Shown piece by piece: positions 9,522 through 18,545 of a DNA stretch of 64,000 nt; within the stretch, counting starts at the first letter, position 1; every line of letters begins with the position of its first letter. A program made the translations under genes and the position numbers. This DNA comes from an uncultured Erysipelotrichales bacterium (GTDB lineage Bacteria; Bacillota_I; Bacilli_A; Erysipelotrichales; Coprobacillaceae), in NCBI GenBank assembly GCA_910579135.1, contig CAJTTM010000014.1, positions 3,805-67,804 of the forward strand, given 5' to 3'. The notes under the pieces were generated by a model that saw only the letters and a list, made by a program, of their open reading frames with translations, made no database searches and was not told the DNA's origin.

Positions 9522-9554
9522 TAAAAATAAGAGGTTAACAAATTGCTAACCTCT
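9522..9554 (-). terminator. Terminator between livJ and livHMGF
   Basis: AGAGGTTA (9530-9537) pairs with TAACCTCT (9547-9554), followed on the minus strand by TTATTTTTAC. It should lower expression of the membrane components relative to the abundant binding protein. Confidence 0.8.
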
Positions 9555-9569
9555 ATAGTTCAATATAGA

Positions 9570-10745
9570 TTAGTCTTCTACACCTACATAAGCACCATCT
9601 TTAATAACCACAGCTTTTGGAGCTTTACTTACTTCACCTTTTTCTGACCAAGTTACATCAGTACCAGTAAGACCATTAAATGTCATAGAAGTAAATTGTT
9701 TCTTTAAGATATCAGCAATTTCAGAATTACTCATATCTGGAGTTGCTTTTCCTGCTTCTAATGCATTGTAAATTGCATAAATACAATCATAAGCATCAGC
9801 AGCAAATTGATTCGGTACTTCTCCATCACATTTTGCTTTATAATTCTTTACAAAATTAGCAGTTAAATCATCTTTAGCATCAGCTGAGAATGGAGTCAAT
9901 AAATAAACACCTTCAGCTAATTTAGTATCAAAACCTTTTAATGTTAAGATACCATCCATACCATCAATACCAAAGAATGAAGGTTTATACCCCATCTTAC
10001 TAGCCTGAGTTAAGATTAATGAAGCTGGTTGATAGTAAATTGGTAAATAAACAATATCAGCACCTTTAGCTTGAGCATCTTTCAATTGAACATTGAAATC
10101 TGTAGCACTTGAGTTATCAAATGAAGTTTCAGAAACAACTTCTAATCCTTTAGCTTTAGCTTCAGACATAAATTTTTGATAAACTCCTGTTGAATAGTTA
10201 TCATCATTCTTATAGATAACAGCAACTTTAGTTCCTAAATTAGTATGTGCTTTAATATAATCTGCAGAAGCAATACCTTGGTTAGGATCTGTGAAACACA
10301 TTTGATATACATATCCAAATGATTGAGTATTATCAGCATCTTTATAAATAACTGTAGTAGAAGAAGCTGATGGTGTAAGAGCAAATATTTGATCATCTGC
10401 ATAGTTTTGTGATACAGCTGCAGCAGCACCAGATGTAACAGTACTTAAACCAATTTGCATACCCCAATCTTTTAATGTTCCATAAGCAGTTGGAGATTTT
10501 TCTGGATCTGCTTGATCATCTTCAACTTTAAGTTCTAATTGGATTCCTCCCTTAGCGTTAACTTCTTCAACAGCTAATTCAGCAGCGTTCTTTACAGCAT
10601 TCCCATAAACTGCAGCATCACCAGTCAAAGGACCAGACACACCAATTTTAAACGCTTTACTTTCATTAGATTCTGTACTTCCACCACCACAAGCAACAAG
10701 CATACTTGCTACAGCAACAGTAGATAATAATTTTTTAAAATTCAT
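9570..10745 (-). CDS. livJ: Branched-chain amino acid ABC transporter substrate-binding lipoprotein
   Basis: 391 residues. It has a lipoprotein signal with lipobox LVAC, so Cys19 is the expected lipidation site, followed by a GGGS/Ser-rich linker. The mature part is a type-I periplasmic-binding-fold protein: KIGVSGPLTGDAAVYG, the NAKGGI turn, TSGAAAAVS, YLPIYYQ and AADAYDCIYA are family-typical. It binds branched-chain amino acids at the cell surface and delivers them to LivHM. It is the promoter-proximal gene of the locus, with its own terminator. Exact specificity within the Leu/Ile/Val family cannot be read. Confidence 0.93.
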   Translation of the reverse strand: MNFKKLLSTVAVASMLVACGGGSTESNESKAFKIGVSGPLTGDAAVYGNAVKNAAELAVEEVNAKGGIQLELKVEDDQADPEKSPTAYGTLKDWGMQIGLSTVTSGAAAAVSQNYADDQIFALTPSASSTTVIYKDADNTQSFGYVYQMCFTDPNQGIASADYIKAHTNLGTKVAVIYKNDDNYSTGVYQKFMSEAKAKGLEVVSETSFDNSSATDFNVQLKDAQAKGADIVYLPIYYQPASLILTQASKMGYKPSFFGIDGMDGILTLKGFDTKLAEGVYLLTPFSADAKDDLTANFVKNYKAKCDGEVPNQFAADAYDCIYAIYNALEAGKATPDMSNSEIADILKKQFTSMTFNGLTGTDVTWSEKGEVSKAPKAVVIKDGAYVGVED

Positions 10746-10770
10746 GTAGTTTACCCCTCTCTTTTATTTT

Positions 10771-10809
10771 TATACTTTATAAGTATACCAAATGATATTA
10801 AATAGTCAA
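10771..10809 (-). promoter_or_regulatory. livJ promoter with overlapping palindrome
   Basis: On the minus strand TTGACT (10804-10809), a 16-base spacer and TATACT (10782-10787) form a near-consensus promoter 37 bases before the livJ start. A perfect interrupted palindrome, TATACTT-TAT-AAGTATA (10771-10787), overlaps the -10 element and start point, where a repressor could block it. No regulator gene is adjacent. Confidence 0.65.
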
Positions 10810-10913
10810 GAAAATATCTGTTTTTTTACAATATTCTAAAAAATAATGTTCATTTTAGGCAAAAAGTAAAAGATTTGTTAGAAAACAGAAAATATTATAC
10901 AATAAAGCAAGAA

Positions 10914-10937
10914 TATTATTTATAATTATAAATAATA
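10914..10937. repeat. Perfect 24-bp A/T palindrome upstream of the deformylase-like gene
   Basis: TATTATTTATAA (10914-10925) is followed directly by its reverse complement (10926-10937), about 30 bases before the start codon at 10965. It could be an operator or simply AT-rich chance; the absence of G or C keeps confidence low. Confidence 0.3.
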
Positions 10938-10964
10938 TAATAAACAAGAAGGAGAGTAATAACA

Positions 10965-11375
10965 ATGATTAAACAAATTATTAAAGATCAATTTTTTTTA
11001 AACCAAAAATCACAAGAGGCGTCACTCAAAGACATAGAGACTATTAATGACCTGTTAGATACAATTAAAGCACATCCTAACTGTATTGGGATAGCTGCTA
11101 ATATGATTGGAGTATTAAAGAATATTATCGTTTTTAAAGAGAATTCTCATTACACTGTCATGATTAATCCTCAAATTATTTCTACCTCTAAAAACACATA
11201 TAAAACAAATGAACGATGTCTTTGCCATCAAGGTGTTAAAGAAACTATAAGATATCAAAAAGTAAAGGTACAATTTATTGATATTAATGGAAAAAAGAAA
11301 ATAAAAACATATCAAGATCAAACAGCCCAAATAATTCAACATGAAATTGATCATTGTTATGGTATTTTAATATAA
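10965..11375 (+). CDS. Peptide deformylase-like protein with altered motif I
   Basis: 136 residues, start supported by AAGGAGAG. The deformylase fold is recognisable: motif I GIAANMIG (42-49), motif II ERCLC (83-87) with the metal ligand Cys85, and motif III QHEIDH (125-130) with both His ligands and catalytic Glu127. In motif I the usual GLAAPQ reads GIAANM, so the catalytic Gln that stabilises the transition state is Met. Similar short deformylase-like proteins occur in other Firmicutes beside a normal Def. It may be a weak or specialised deformylase. It ends in a terminator shared with the converging surface-protein gene. Confidence 0.82.
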   Translation: MIKQIIKDQFFLNQKSQEASLKDIETINDLLDTIKAHPNCIGIAANMIGVLKNIIVFKENSHYTVMINPQIISTSKNTYKTNERCLCHQGVKETIRYQKVKVQFIDINGKKKIKTYQDQTAQIIQHEIDHCYGILI

Positions 11376-11394
11376 AAAACTTAACTATTCATTG

Positions 11395-11424
11395 AAAAAG
11401 AGAGTTGAAGTCCAACTCTCTTTT
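11395..11424. terminator. Bidirectional terminator
   Basis: AAAGAGAGTTG (11397-11407) pairs with CAACTCTCTTT (11413-11423) around AAGTC, with A-run left and T-run right. It serves both converging genes. Confidence 0.9.
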
Positions 11425-11449
11425 ATATCTGTTAACATTTAAATCTATC

Positions 11450-14137
11450 TTATTCTTCAGATGTTTTCTTCTTTTTTAAAAGCATGAATCCTAAAAAAGT
11501 AATAACAGTCATTCTGCTATATAACATAATTCTTTGATCATCAGAAGTCTTAACATGTTTAGACTTAAAATCATCACTGTATTTATCTCCTAAAACACCA
11601 CTATCTAAGGAATCTTCTTCATCTTTAGAATTCCCATTAAGTATTTCATCTTTATTTACTACCTTATCACCTAATACATCACTATTAAGTTCATCATCTA
11701 GTTCAAAAATCCCTGTCGTTGGTACATCAGGTGTAGGATCTACTGGGATAGGATTTGCAACAAATTCCCATGTCCCTACAAATTTAACATCACCATTAAC
11801 AACTTTTTCATTTTCATTCCAGACCTTAAATACCCAAGTTCCATCATTAAAAGTATCTATATATTTTTTTTCTGTAGGTTCTTTAGTATTAATAATCTTG
11901 CCTTTTATATAAGTGTTACTATCAGTTGGTAAATACTTATTAATAGCTTCTGGTAATTCTTTATTTTTAGTTCCACTTACAAATTGATATGTGACATTAT
12001 ATTCATTTAAAACAAATCTCCATGTTCCTGTAAATATATTTCCTTCCTCTTCAATTGTTATTGTATCTTTATCCCAATTGACAAATTCCCAATATCCATC
12101 ATATTCATCTCTTGTATCTTCTACATTTTCAAACTTCTTATTTTCATCAGCAATAAATACTTCTTCACCAATATAATGTTCATCTTCATCAATTGGTGTT
12201 AAATGGATAACTGATTCAGGTAACATTAAATCTGGATTTTCACTTTCAAATTGGTAACTTGTTAGATGACCTATCCTTAAATTAGTATCAATCTTACAAG
12301 TACTTGCTAAGGTATGTCTTTCTAAATAGAACATATTAAATTCGCATGTTTCCCCATTTCGAATACCATTTTCTTTAGCAAATTCTTCTATATCAACATC
12401 TCCTTCAGCAGCATAATGAGCTCCGCCCAAATCAACAACTAATTTCCCATTAATGAAGATATAGACATCATCATCTCCGTTAAAGTTAAAGAACTGATTA
12501 GCTCCTTTTTTGTATACAAAACTTCCACTCACTTTCATCCCAAAATGATAATTATGGTTATCTCCATGTCTTTCATTACCATATAAATCCAATGGGAAAA
12601 ATCCTCCATTATCTTGCCCTAATTCATTATCATTATAAAATTCTTTATTTGTTGTGTCATATTTAATTTTATTTCCACCATTAAAAGAATAAAAACTTTT
12701 TAATTCTCCATTAACTTCTCTATTTTGACCATTTAAAATCATTTTGTTATATAAATCTGTCTTATGATTTAAATAAAAATCTGTATTAAAGAAATTCTTT
12801 AATCTTAAATATGCATAATCCATACAAGTATTACAATCTTGATATACTTTTAGAAGACTTGCATTATACTTTTCTTCTGTCTTATCGTAATCACCTAATG
12901 GAAATTCTCCTCCTAATGGTGTCATTGTTAAAGCTGCAATTCTTGAACCCGCTTTTCCAACAACCTTAACTTTAACATTTCCATTTCCTTTTGGAATATC
13001 TACAAATTGTTCATGAAAACCATCAGTATCTTCTAGATCTAAAGTTTTTAAAACTTTATCCTCTTTATCTATAACAACAATTTTCATTCCATCTGCTTGA
13101 CATCCATTGCCACCTAGATAATATCTCAAATTCACAACTTGACTTGTTTCAATATCCGTATTGAAAATAATGCTTGAATCCTTTGAGCATAATACTCCAT
13201 CCCCTGATTGTTCAAAGTAAACAGTACCATCCATTAATTTATCAGTTGCATTTGTTGCATTTGGATAATTTGAAGATTGCCATCCCTCAGTGATAAATGT
13301 TTTACCATCTTGACCAATAAGATTATCTCCTTGTTCTCCACCATCAGGTGTCAACTTAGGAATTGAGAATTTAACTTCCTCACTACCATCTTCTTCTCTA
13401 TAAACATCAAATATAACTTGAGTATTTTCTTTAGAGTTGAAATTTGTAGCTCCATCATCTAAAAGAATAGTACCATCTAATGTTTTAATTTGATATTTTA
13501 TTGTTAAGTTTCCTCTCCAATAATCAAATTTATAATCAGTATTAGAAGTCACATCAACAACCTTTGTTAAATGATCTTTATATCCTTTGTTAATGACCCC
13601 ATCACCTTCATGTTGCCAAATGACCTTTCCGCTTCCAGTATGAATTTGACCATTAGATTGATTAACATTTACATTACTATTTAAAGACCATCCATTGTTA
13701 TAAAAATAATTTTCTGCATTACCAAAACTATTTTCATACGTAGATCCTTTTGCTCCCGATTTACTAACAAAATATTTAAACACATCATATTTGTTTAAAC
13801 CAGTATCCCCTTTTAAATCTTTAAGATTGTCATGAATAACTTGAGCTGCATTTTCAATTGTTAATCTTGTATAAACTGGATTTCCATCTTTACCTAATAT
13901 TGGAGATATCAATCCCCTTGTAGGTCCAGTATTGTTAGAATCTTTAAAACCAAAAGTATCCATTCCTGCTCCTAACATATACTCAAAAAACAACCCATCT
14001 GCATCTACATCAAAGAATTCAACAGGAAAACTAATACTTCCACTACCTTCAGCGTTAATAGTATTGCTAATTGTAAAATAACTAAATACCATTGATGTTG
14101 CTAAAAAGCCTTTTAACATTTTCTTATGATTTTTCAT
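11450..14137 (-). CDS. Large secreted surface protein with fibro-slime and SHIRT-type domains
   Basis: 895 residues. A signal peptide covers about 1-29. A central region (about 520-640) has GMKVSGSFVYKKG and VYIFINGKLVVDLGGAH, the pattern of fibro-slime/PA14-like domains. A segment near 712-790, with YQFVSGTKNKELP and DGTWVFKVW, resembles SHIRT repeats found in streptococcal-type adhesins. The C-terminus has two VLGDK boxes (about 815 and 847), then VKTSDD, a hydrophobic stretch and KKKK, i.e. a sortase-like anchor with Ser in place of Gly. It is probably a cell-wall-attached adhesin or matrix component. The region between the signal and fibro-slime domains is not recognised. It is monocistronic, with a cre-like palindrome upstream. 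Confidence 0.72.
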   Translation of the reverse strand: MKNHKKMLKGFLATSMVFSYFTISNTINAEGSGSISFPVEFFDVDADGLFFEYMLGAGMDTFGFKDSNNTGPTRGLISPILGKDGNPVYTRLTIENAAQVIHDNLKDLKGDTGLNKYDVFKYFVSKSGAKGSTYENSFGNAENYFYNNGWSLNSNVNVNQSNGQIHTGSGKVIWQHEGDGVINKGYKDHLTKVVDVTSNTDYKFDYWRGNLTIKYQIKTLDGTILLDDGATNFNSKENTQVIFDVYREEDGSEEVKFSIPKLTPDGGEQGDNLIGQDGKTFITEGWQSSNYPNATNATDKLMDGTVYFEQSGDGVLCSKDSSIIFNTDIETSQVVNLRYYLGGNGCQADGMKIVVIDKEDKVLKTLDLEDTDGFHEQFVDIPKGNGNVKVKVVGKAGSRIAALTMTPLGGEFPLGDYDKTEEKYNASLLKVYQDCNTCMDYAYLRLKNFFNTDFYLNHKTDLYNKMILNGQNREVNGELKSFYSFNGGNKIKYDTTNKEFYNDNELGQDNGGFFPLDLYGNERHGDNHNYHFGMKVSGSFVYKKGANQFFNFNGDDDVYIFINGKLVVDLGGAHYAAEGDVDIEEFAKENGIRNGETCEFNMFYLERHTLASTCKIDTNLRIGHLTSYQFESENPDLMLPESVIHLTPIDEDEHYIGEEVFIADENKKFENVEDTRDEYDGYWEFVNWDKDTITIEEEGNIFTGTWRFVLNEYNVTYQFVSGTKNKELPEAINKYLPTDSNTYIKGKIINTKEPTEKKYIDTFNDGTWVFKVWNENEKVVNGDVKFVGTWEFVANPIPVDPTPDVPTTGIFELDDELNSDVLGDKVVNKDEILNGNSKDEEDSLDSGVLGDKYSDDFKSKHVKTSDDQRIMLYSRMTVITFLGFMLLKKKKTSEE

Positions 14138-14296
14138 TCAATCAATCGCTCTCCCTTCTGTTAAAAAATGTAACAAGAATCGTGTTATTTATCTGTTTGA
14201 TAGTGGTAAATAAATATGCAAACACATAAAAACACTATTTCTTACAATTTCATATTAACATAATTCCTTAATATATATGATTGAAAGAAAAAACGT

Positions 14297-14321
14297 TGTA
14301 ACAGGTTACATATATTGTAAC
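14297..14321. promoter_or_regulatory. TGTAAC palindrome, cre-like
   Basis: TGTAACAGGTTACA (14297-14310) is a perfect inverted repeat followed by another TGTAAC (14316-14321); a third TGTAAC lies at about 14169. The 14-mer fits the CcpA consensus TGWAANCGNTNWCA except for A in place of the central C. It lies between the orphan IIB gene and the surface-protein gene and could serve the latter. CcpA binding is conjecture. Confidence 0.35.
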
Positions 14322-14376
14322 GAATTTAATTTTTAATAGTTTTGATAGTTATGAAAAATCCATGTTTTAGTATCAA

Positions 14377-14400
14377 AAAAGAAGATTTTCATCTTCTTTT
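14377..14400 (-). terminator. Terminator of the PTS IIB gene
   Basis: AAAAGAAGAT (14377-14386) pairs with ATCTTCTTTT (14391-14400) around TTTC; T-run on the minus strand. Confidence 0.85.
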
Positions 14401-14413
14401 ATAGTGTTTTATA

Positions 14414-14710
14414 TTATCGTTTTTCTAAAGCCTCATCTAATACTTTTTTTGCATTAAATACCCTAAAGTCCTCTTCATCAATCAAAATAACTGGAGTTCC
14501 TGAATTTGCTAAACCCTCTAACTTTCTTAAATCACCTGCTAATTGAGGAGTAACCAAAACAATATCAGCTTGTTCAATAGAATATTCTACAGCAGTTTCT
14601 GCAGCAGCCCAAACAACAATATCCATTTCTTTTTTTGCCGCTTCATCTTTTAAAGCAGAGGCAAACATATTTGAAGTTACACCAGCTCTGCAGCATAATA
14701 AAATTTTCAT
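14414..14710 (-). CDS. Orphan PTS IIB component, lactose/cellobiose type
   Basis: 98 residues, the size of a free-standing IIB of the Lac/cellobiose family. The N-terminal phosphocysteine loop is CRAGVTS with Cys7 as the expected phosphorylation site, followed by the small alpha/beta fold and the conserved IVLVTPQLAGDL strand-loop. IIB proteins take phosphate from IIA and pass it to the sugar at IIC. No IIA, IIC or hydrolase gene is adjacent, so the partners must be elsewhere or the protein acts as a signalling phospho-relay. It is flanked by its own terminator. Confidence 0.85.
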   Translation of the reverse strand: MKILLCCRAGVTSNMFASALKDEAAKKEMDIVVWAAAETAVEYSIEQADIVLVTPQLAGDLRKLEGLANSGTPVILIDEEDFRVFNAKKVLDEALEKR

Positions 14711-14769
14711 AAAAATTCTCCTTCCTACTTATTAATTCTATTGTATCATAGTATAGAAAAAAATACTTT

Positions 14770-15294
14770 TCATTTTTTAAAATCATAAATTTTTATATCA
14801 CAATTTTGAGTTCTATAATAGAAAAAATCATCATTTGTCATATCATAGAAATATGAATTGATTGTTCTAATAATCCCACCATGACAGATAACAAGTATCA
14901 CTTCATCATCTTTGCTTGTTACATCATCTAAAAAAGAATAAACACGATGAACAACCTCTAAAAAGGTTTCACCTTGAGGAAATCTAACACCTAAATTATA
15001 TTTAGTTTGTTGAAACTCTTTTGTGCTTGTATCCATTCCTTCATAAACCCCAAAATCTATCTCTTTTATTCTTTGATCAATAATCTTATTTTGATTAGTA
15101 ATAATATTGGCTGTATCAATTGCTCTTTGAAGAGGTGAAACATATACCTTATCAAAATGAATATCTTTAAGTTTTTCTTTCGCATTTAATGCTTGTTTCT
15201 TTCCTAAATCAGTAAGCATTGCTTCACTAATTCCAGATATCTTATTTTTAACATTAAAATTTGTTTCACCATGTCTCACTACATATATTTTCAT
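14770..15294 (-). CDS. Histidine phosphatase (phosphoglycerate-mutase-like) family protein
   Basis: 174 residues. It has the RHGET motif (8-12) with the phosphorylated His9, the second Arg in SPLQRAIDTA, EIDFGVYEG with the acid residue, and the second catalytic His in VICHGG. This is the branch that includes broad phosphatases and cobalamin or sugar-phosphate phosphatases. The substrate cannot be deduced. It begins nine bases after the SNF2 helicase stop, so it is probably the last gene of the GNAT-sbcDC-helicase transcription unit. Confidence 0.88.
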   Translation of the reverse strand: MKIYVVRHGETNFNVKNKISGISEAMLTDLGKKQALNAKEKLKDIHFDKVYVSPLQRAIDTANIITNQNKIIDQRIKEIDFGVYEGMDTSTKEFQQTKYNLGVRFPQGETFLEVVHRVYSFLDDVTSKDDEVILVICHGGIIRTINSYFYDMTNDDFFYYRTQNCDIKIYDFKK

Positions 15295-15303
15295 ACTAAC
15301 TCC

Positions 15304-18300
15304 TTAATTAAATAACTCTAATATTTCGTCCATTGACATATTTTGAATATTTGATTTCCCATCTTCTACAAAAGTATCTGCTAAGTTCTTCTTTAATTGT
15401 TGTAAATTTTGAATTTTTTCTTCAATCGTATCTTTCATAATAAGTTGGAAAACTTGTACTGATTTATTCTGTCCTATTCGATAGGCTCTATCTGTCGCTT
15501 GGTTTTGAGCAGAAATATTCCACCAAGGATCAAAATGAATAACAGCTTCTGCAGCAGTTAGATTAAGTCCAGTTCCTCCTGCTTTTAAAGAAATAAGGAA
15601 TACATCAGTAGAATCATTTTGAAATTGATTGACTAGTTTTTGTCTTTCTTCCTTTGTATTTGATCCTGTTAAAAGATAATAACTAATATGTTCTTCTTTT
15701 AATTTTTCTTTAAGTAAATCTAAAACAGAAGTAAATGATGAGAATAACAATACTTTTTTATGACTGTCTTTTAAAGAATGAAGTAATTCAATGCACCCCT
15801 TTATTTTTGATGATGGTTCTTCTATATCATCATAAACAAGACGAGGATCTAAACATAACTGTCTTAACTTTGTAAGCATAGCAAGTATTTCAAAACGTTT
15901 ATTCACATCTACATTATATTTAGCTGCTAGTTCTTTATGTATTTGAATCATATTTACATAATATAAATTCTTTTCTTGTTCATTAAAAGTAAATGTTAAT
16001 GTCTTCTCTATTTTTGGAGGCAGTTCTTTTAATACAACTGCTTTATTTCTTCTTAGTAAAAATGGAGAAACCATATTTTGTAATCTTGTCTGTTTTTTCT
16101 CATCATTAAATTTCACAATAGGTTTTTCATATTGAGCTGAAAAATAATGATAATTATATAAGTAATATGGCATTAAAAAATCAAAAATAGACCATAATTC
16201 AGCTAAAGAATTTTCAATTGGCGTTCCAGTTAAGGCAAAACGATGTTCACTTTTTAATCTTTTTACACATATTGCGTTCTTTGTTTTTTGGTTTTTGATA
16301 TACTGTGCTTCATCTAAAACAATTGTATAAAAGTTTTCTTTTTCTAATTCTTCAATATCTCTTCTTAAATAATCATAAGAAGTAATAACAACATCATATT
16401 CTTTAATTGTTTGAATCAATTGATTTCTTTCATTTTTACTTCCATAGATAGGTAAACATTTTAAATCCTTAGAGAACTTATGTATTTCATCTTCCCAATT
16501 CAAAAGTAAAGAAGCAGGTGTAATAACAATACTTATTCTTCCTTTTTGTTTTTCACTTTCTAAATAAGCAATCATCTGTAGAGTTTTCCCTAATCCCATA
16601 TCATCAGCTAAAATACCACCAAATCCATAATGAGCTATTAATTTTAACCATTGATATCCTTCTTTTTGATAATCTCTTAATATATTTTGATAATGCATTG
16701 GAACAGAGAAATGAATATCTTTTTGATTAAAGTTTTCTAAAAATTGTTGAACACTTTCTTTACGATCATATTCTAATGAATGATTATCCTTAGAAAAAGC
16801 TTCATATTCAAATACTCTATACATTGGCATATTAGCCTTACCATTTTTAAAATCATCAGCATTTAAATGAAGAGCGTGAGTTAATTCATCTAACTCATCT
16901 AATTCTTTAGATTCTAAATAAACTAATTTACCATTCTTTAAACGATGGAATTTTCTTTTTTTACGATAAGATGATAAAACTTGGAAAATTTCATCTTTAT
17001 TAATATCAATACTATCAAGCTCAATTTCTAATAAATTATTCTCAATATTTACACCAACACTTATTGAAGTTGATTTTGACGAACCCATTTGATGCAAAGC
17101 ATCACTAACAAATATCTGACAATAAGGAGAAAGATATGGTAAACCATCTTTCATAAACTCATAGAGTTTTTCTTCATTATCCATATAGATTTTATTATCT
17201 ACAATATCAGTAGCATAATGTTTGATATAGGCTTCTATCATATCTGCTGTTTTAGAAAGCTGATGGTTATCTTCATCAAAGCCATAACACATATAATCAC
17301 TATAATAATACTCTAATTGAAAAACAACACTATCAAATTCATCTACATCTCCATATAAAGAAATACTTTCTTCTTGTTCTAAAGTCGACATAATATAACT
17401 ATCTAAAATAATATAATCATTAATATCACTTAAAACATATTTATAAAAAGAAGGAAAATCAGTCTTTTGGATATATAAATCTTCTTCATTTAATTTTTTT
17501 AATAATAAAATTGTTTTTCCGTTTTCATCTAATATCAATCTTGTCATTTTATTATCTTCAAAGATATAAAGATGCTTAGATGATAAAATAATATTCTTTT
17601 CTTCAAAAAATTCATTTAATGATAATAAATAATATTCTTTTTCTTCACTTAATTTTAAATGAATTCGATATTCAACTTCATCAAATGTAAAATTACAATA
17701 CCCCTCAGATAAATGACTATAACAATCAAAGAAATCATCAAAATATTCTTCTTTTACACTTAAATATCTTACTGGTGCTAAATAATTTTCAGAAGCATAT
17801 TGTTTTGACATTTGATGCATAAAAGCAATCGCTTCTTGACTATTTTCATCAAAAGCTTTGATAGTATGAATAAATTCTAAATTTTTTCCATACTTCACCA
17901 ATTCTTTTTTATTAATATGCTCTAAAAACTCCCCAATATTTTTAACAACATAATATTTATCTTTTCCAACCTTATAATCTAATGTCAGTAATTTATTTTT
18001 ATAAAAACGATCATGAACAGAATCAATATGAACATTCGTATAAAGACTATAATTTTGACTTACTATATGATCATACATATCACTTAAATGATCATTTTTT
18101 AATAAATCTATAAACTGATGGGTACTCTCTAATCTTTGCTCAATAAGTTCTTTTTCTCTTCTTAATTGCCATTGTTTTCTTTGTCTTTCTCTCACCTCTT
18201 CAATATCATTATGATATTCAAATCCATCAACAATTTCATGCTCACTAAAATATAAAGCTAACATTCCTACATGAGCACAAGCACTATTTGAAAAACAATA

Positions 18301-18531
18301 TGGACATGAACAAGAATAATAAACAATTTCCCCTTGTTCATTCACTTTAATAACTGTTCGATTATCATAGCCATTATGATCAATAGATGCATGAATGATA
18401 TACCATCTCTTTTGCATGTTAAAAAAGATACGTATACTTTCAACAAGTTCTCCAATTTGTAAACGTTTTGCCATACGTTTGTTTCTATCATCTGACATGA
18501 TTTTATTGACTTCATTCGCTTTAATAAGCAT
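15304..18531 (-). CDS. SNF2-family DNA helicase with SWIM zinc finger
   Basis: 1075 residues from the ATG at 18529-18531, which has a G-rich ribosome site (AGGGGGG) about nine bases upstream; the GTG at 18540 touches that site. The N-terminus has a SWIM zinc motif (C74-x-C76, C85-x-H87). The C-terminal half is a full SNF2 ATPase: Walker A DDMGLGKT (about 645), DEAQ box (about 740), TGTPIENS, SLKAGGTGLNL and RAYRIGQ. The long middle part is not recognised. Such SWIM-SNF2 proteins are DNA translocases common in Firmicutes. It follows sbcC by 14 bases, suggesting a role alongside DNA-end processing. Confidence 0.9.
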   Translation of the reverse strand: MLIKANEVNKIMSDDRNKRMAKRLQIGELVESIRIFFNMQKRWYIIHASIDHNGYDNRTVIKVNEQGEIVYYSCSCPYCFSNSACAHVGMLALYFSEHEIVDGFEYHNDIEEVRERQRKQWQLRREKELIEQRLESTHQFIDLLKNDHLSDMYDHIVSQNYSLYTNVHIDSVHDRFYKNKLLTLDYKVGKDKYYVVKNIGEFLEHINKKELVKYGKNLEFIHTIKAFDENSQEAIAFMHQMSKQYASENYLAPVRYLSVKEEYFDDFFDCYSHLSEGYCNFTFDEVEYRIHLKLSEEKEYYLLSLNEFFEEKNIILSSKHLYIFEDNKMTRLILDENGKTILLLKKLNEEDLYIQKTDFPSFYKYVLSDINDYIILDSYIMSTLEQEESISLYGDVDEFDSVVFQLEYYYSDYMCYGFDEDNHQLSKTADMIEAYIKHYATDIVDNKIYMDNEEKLYEFMKDGLPYLSPYCQIFVSDALHQMGSSKSTSISVGVNIENNLLEIELDSIDINKDEIFQVLSSYRKKRKFHRLKNGKLVYLESKELDELDELTHALHLNADDFKNGKANMPMYRVFEYEAFSKDNHSLEYDRKESVQQFLENFNQKDIHFSVPMHYQNILRDYQKEGYQWLKLIAHYGFGGILADDMGLGKTLQMIAYLESEKQKGRISIVITPASLLLNWEDEIHKFSKDLKCLPIYGSKNERNQLIQTIKEYDVVITSYDYLRRDIEELEKENFYTIVLDEAQYIKNQKTKNAICVKRLKSEHRFALTGTPIENSLAELWSIFDFLMPYYLYNYHYFSAQYEKPIVKFNDEKKQTRLQNMVSPFLLRRNKAVVLKELPPKIEKTLTFTFNEQEKNLYYVNMIQIHKELAAKYNVDVNKRFEILAMLTKLRQLCLDPRLVYDDIEEPSSKIKGCIELLHSLKDSHKKVLLFSSFTSVLDLLKEKLKEEHISYYLLTGSNTKEERQKLVNQFQNDSTDVFLISLKAGGTGLNLTAAEAVIHFDPWWNISAQNQATDRAYRIGQNKSVQVFQLIMKDTIEEKIQNLQQLKKNLADTFVEDGKSNIQNMSMDEILELFN

Positions 18532-18545
18532 ATTTTTCACCCCCC

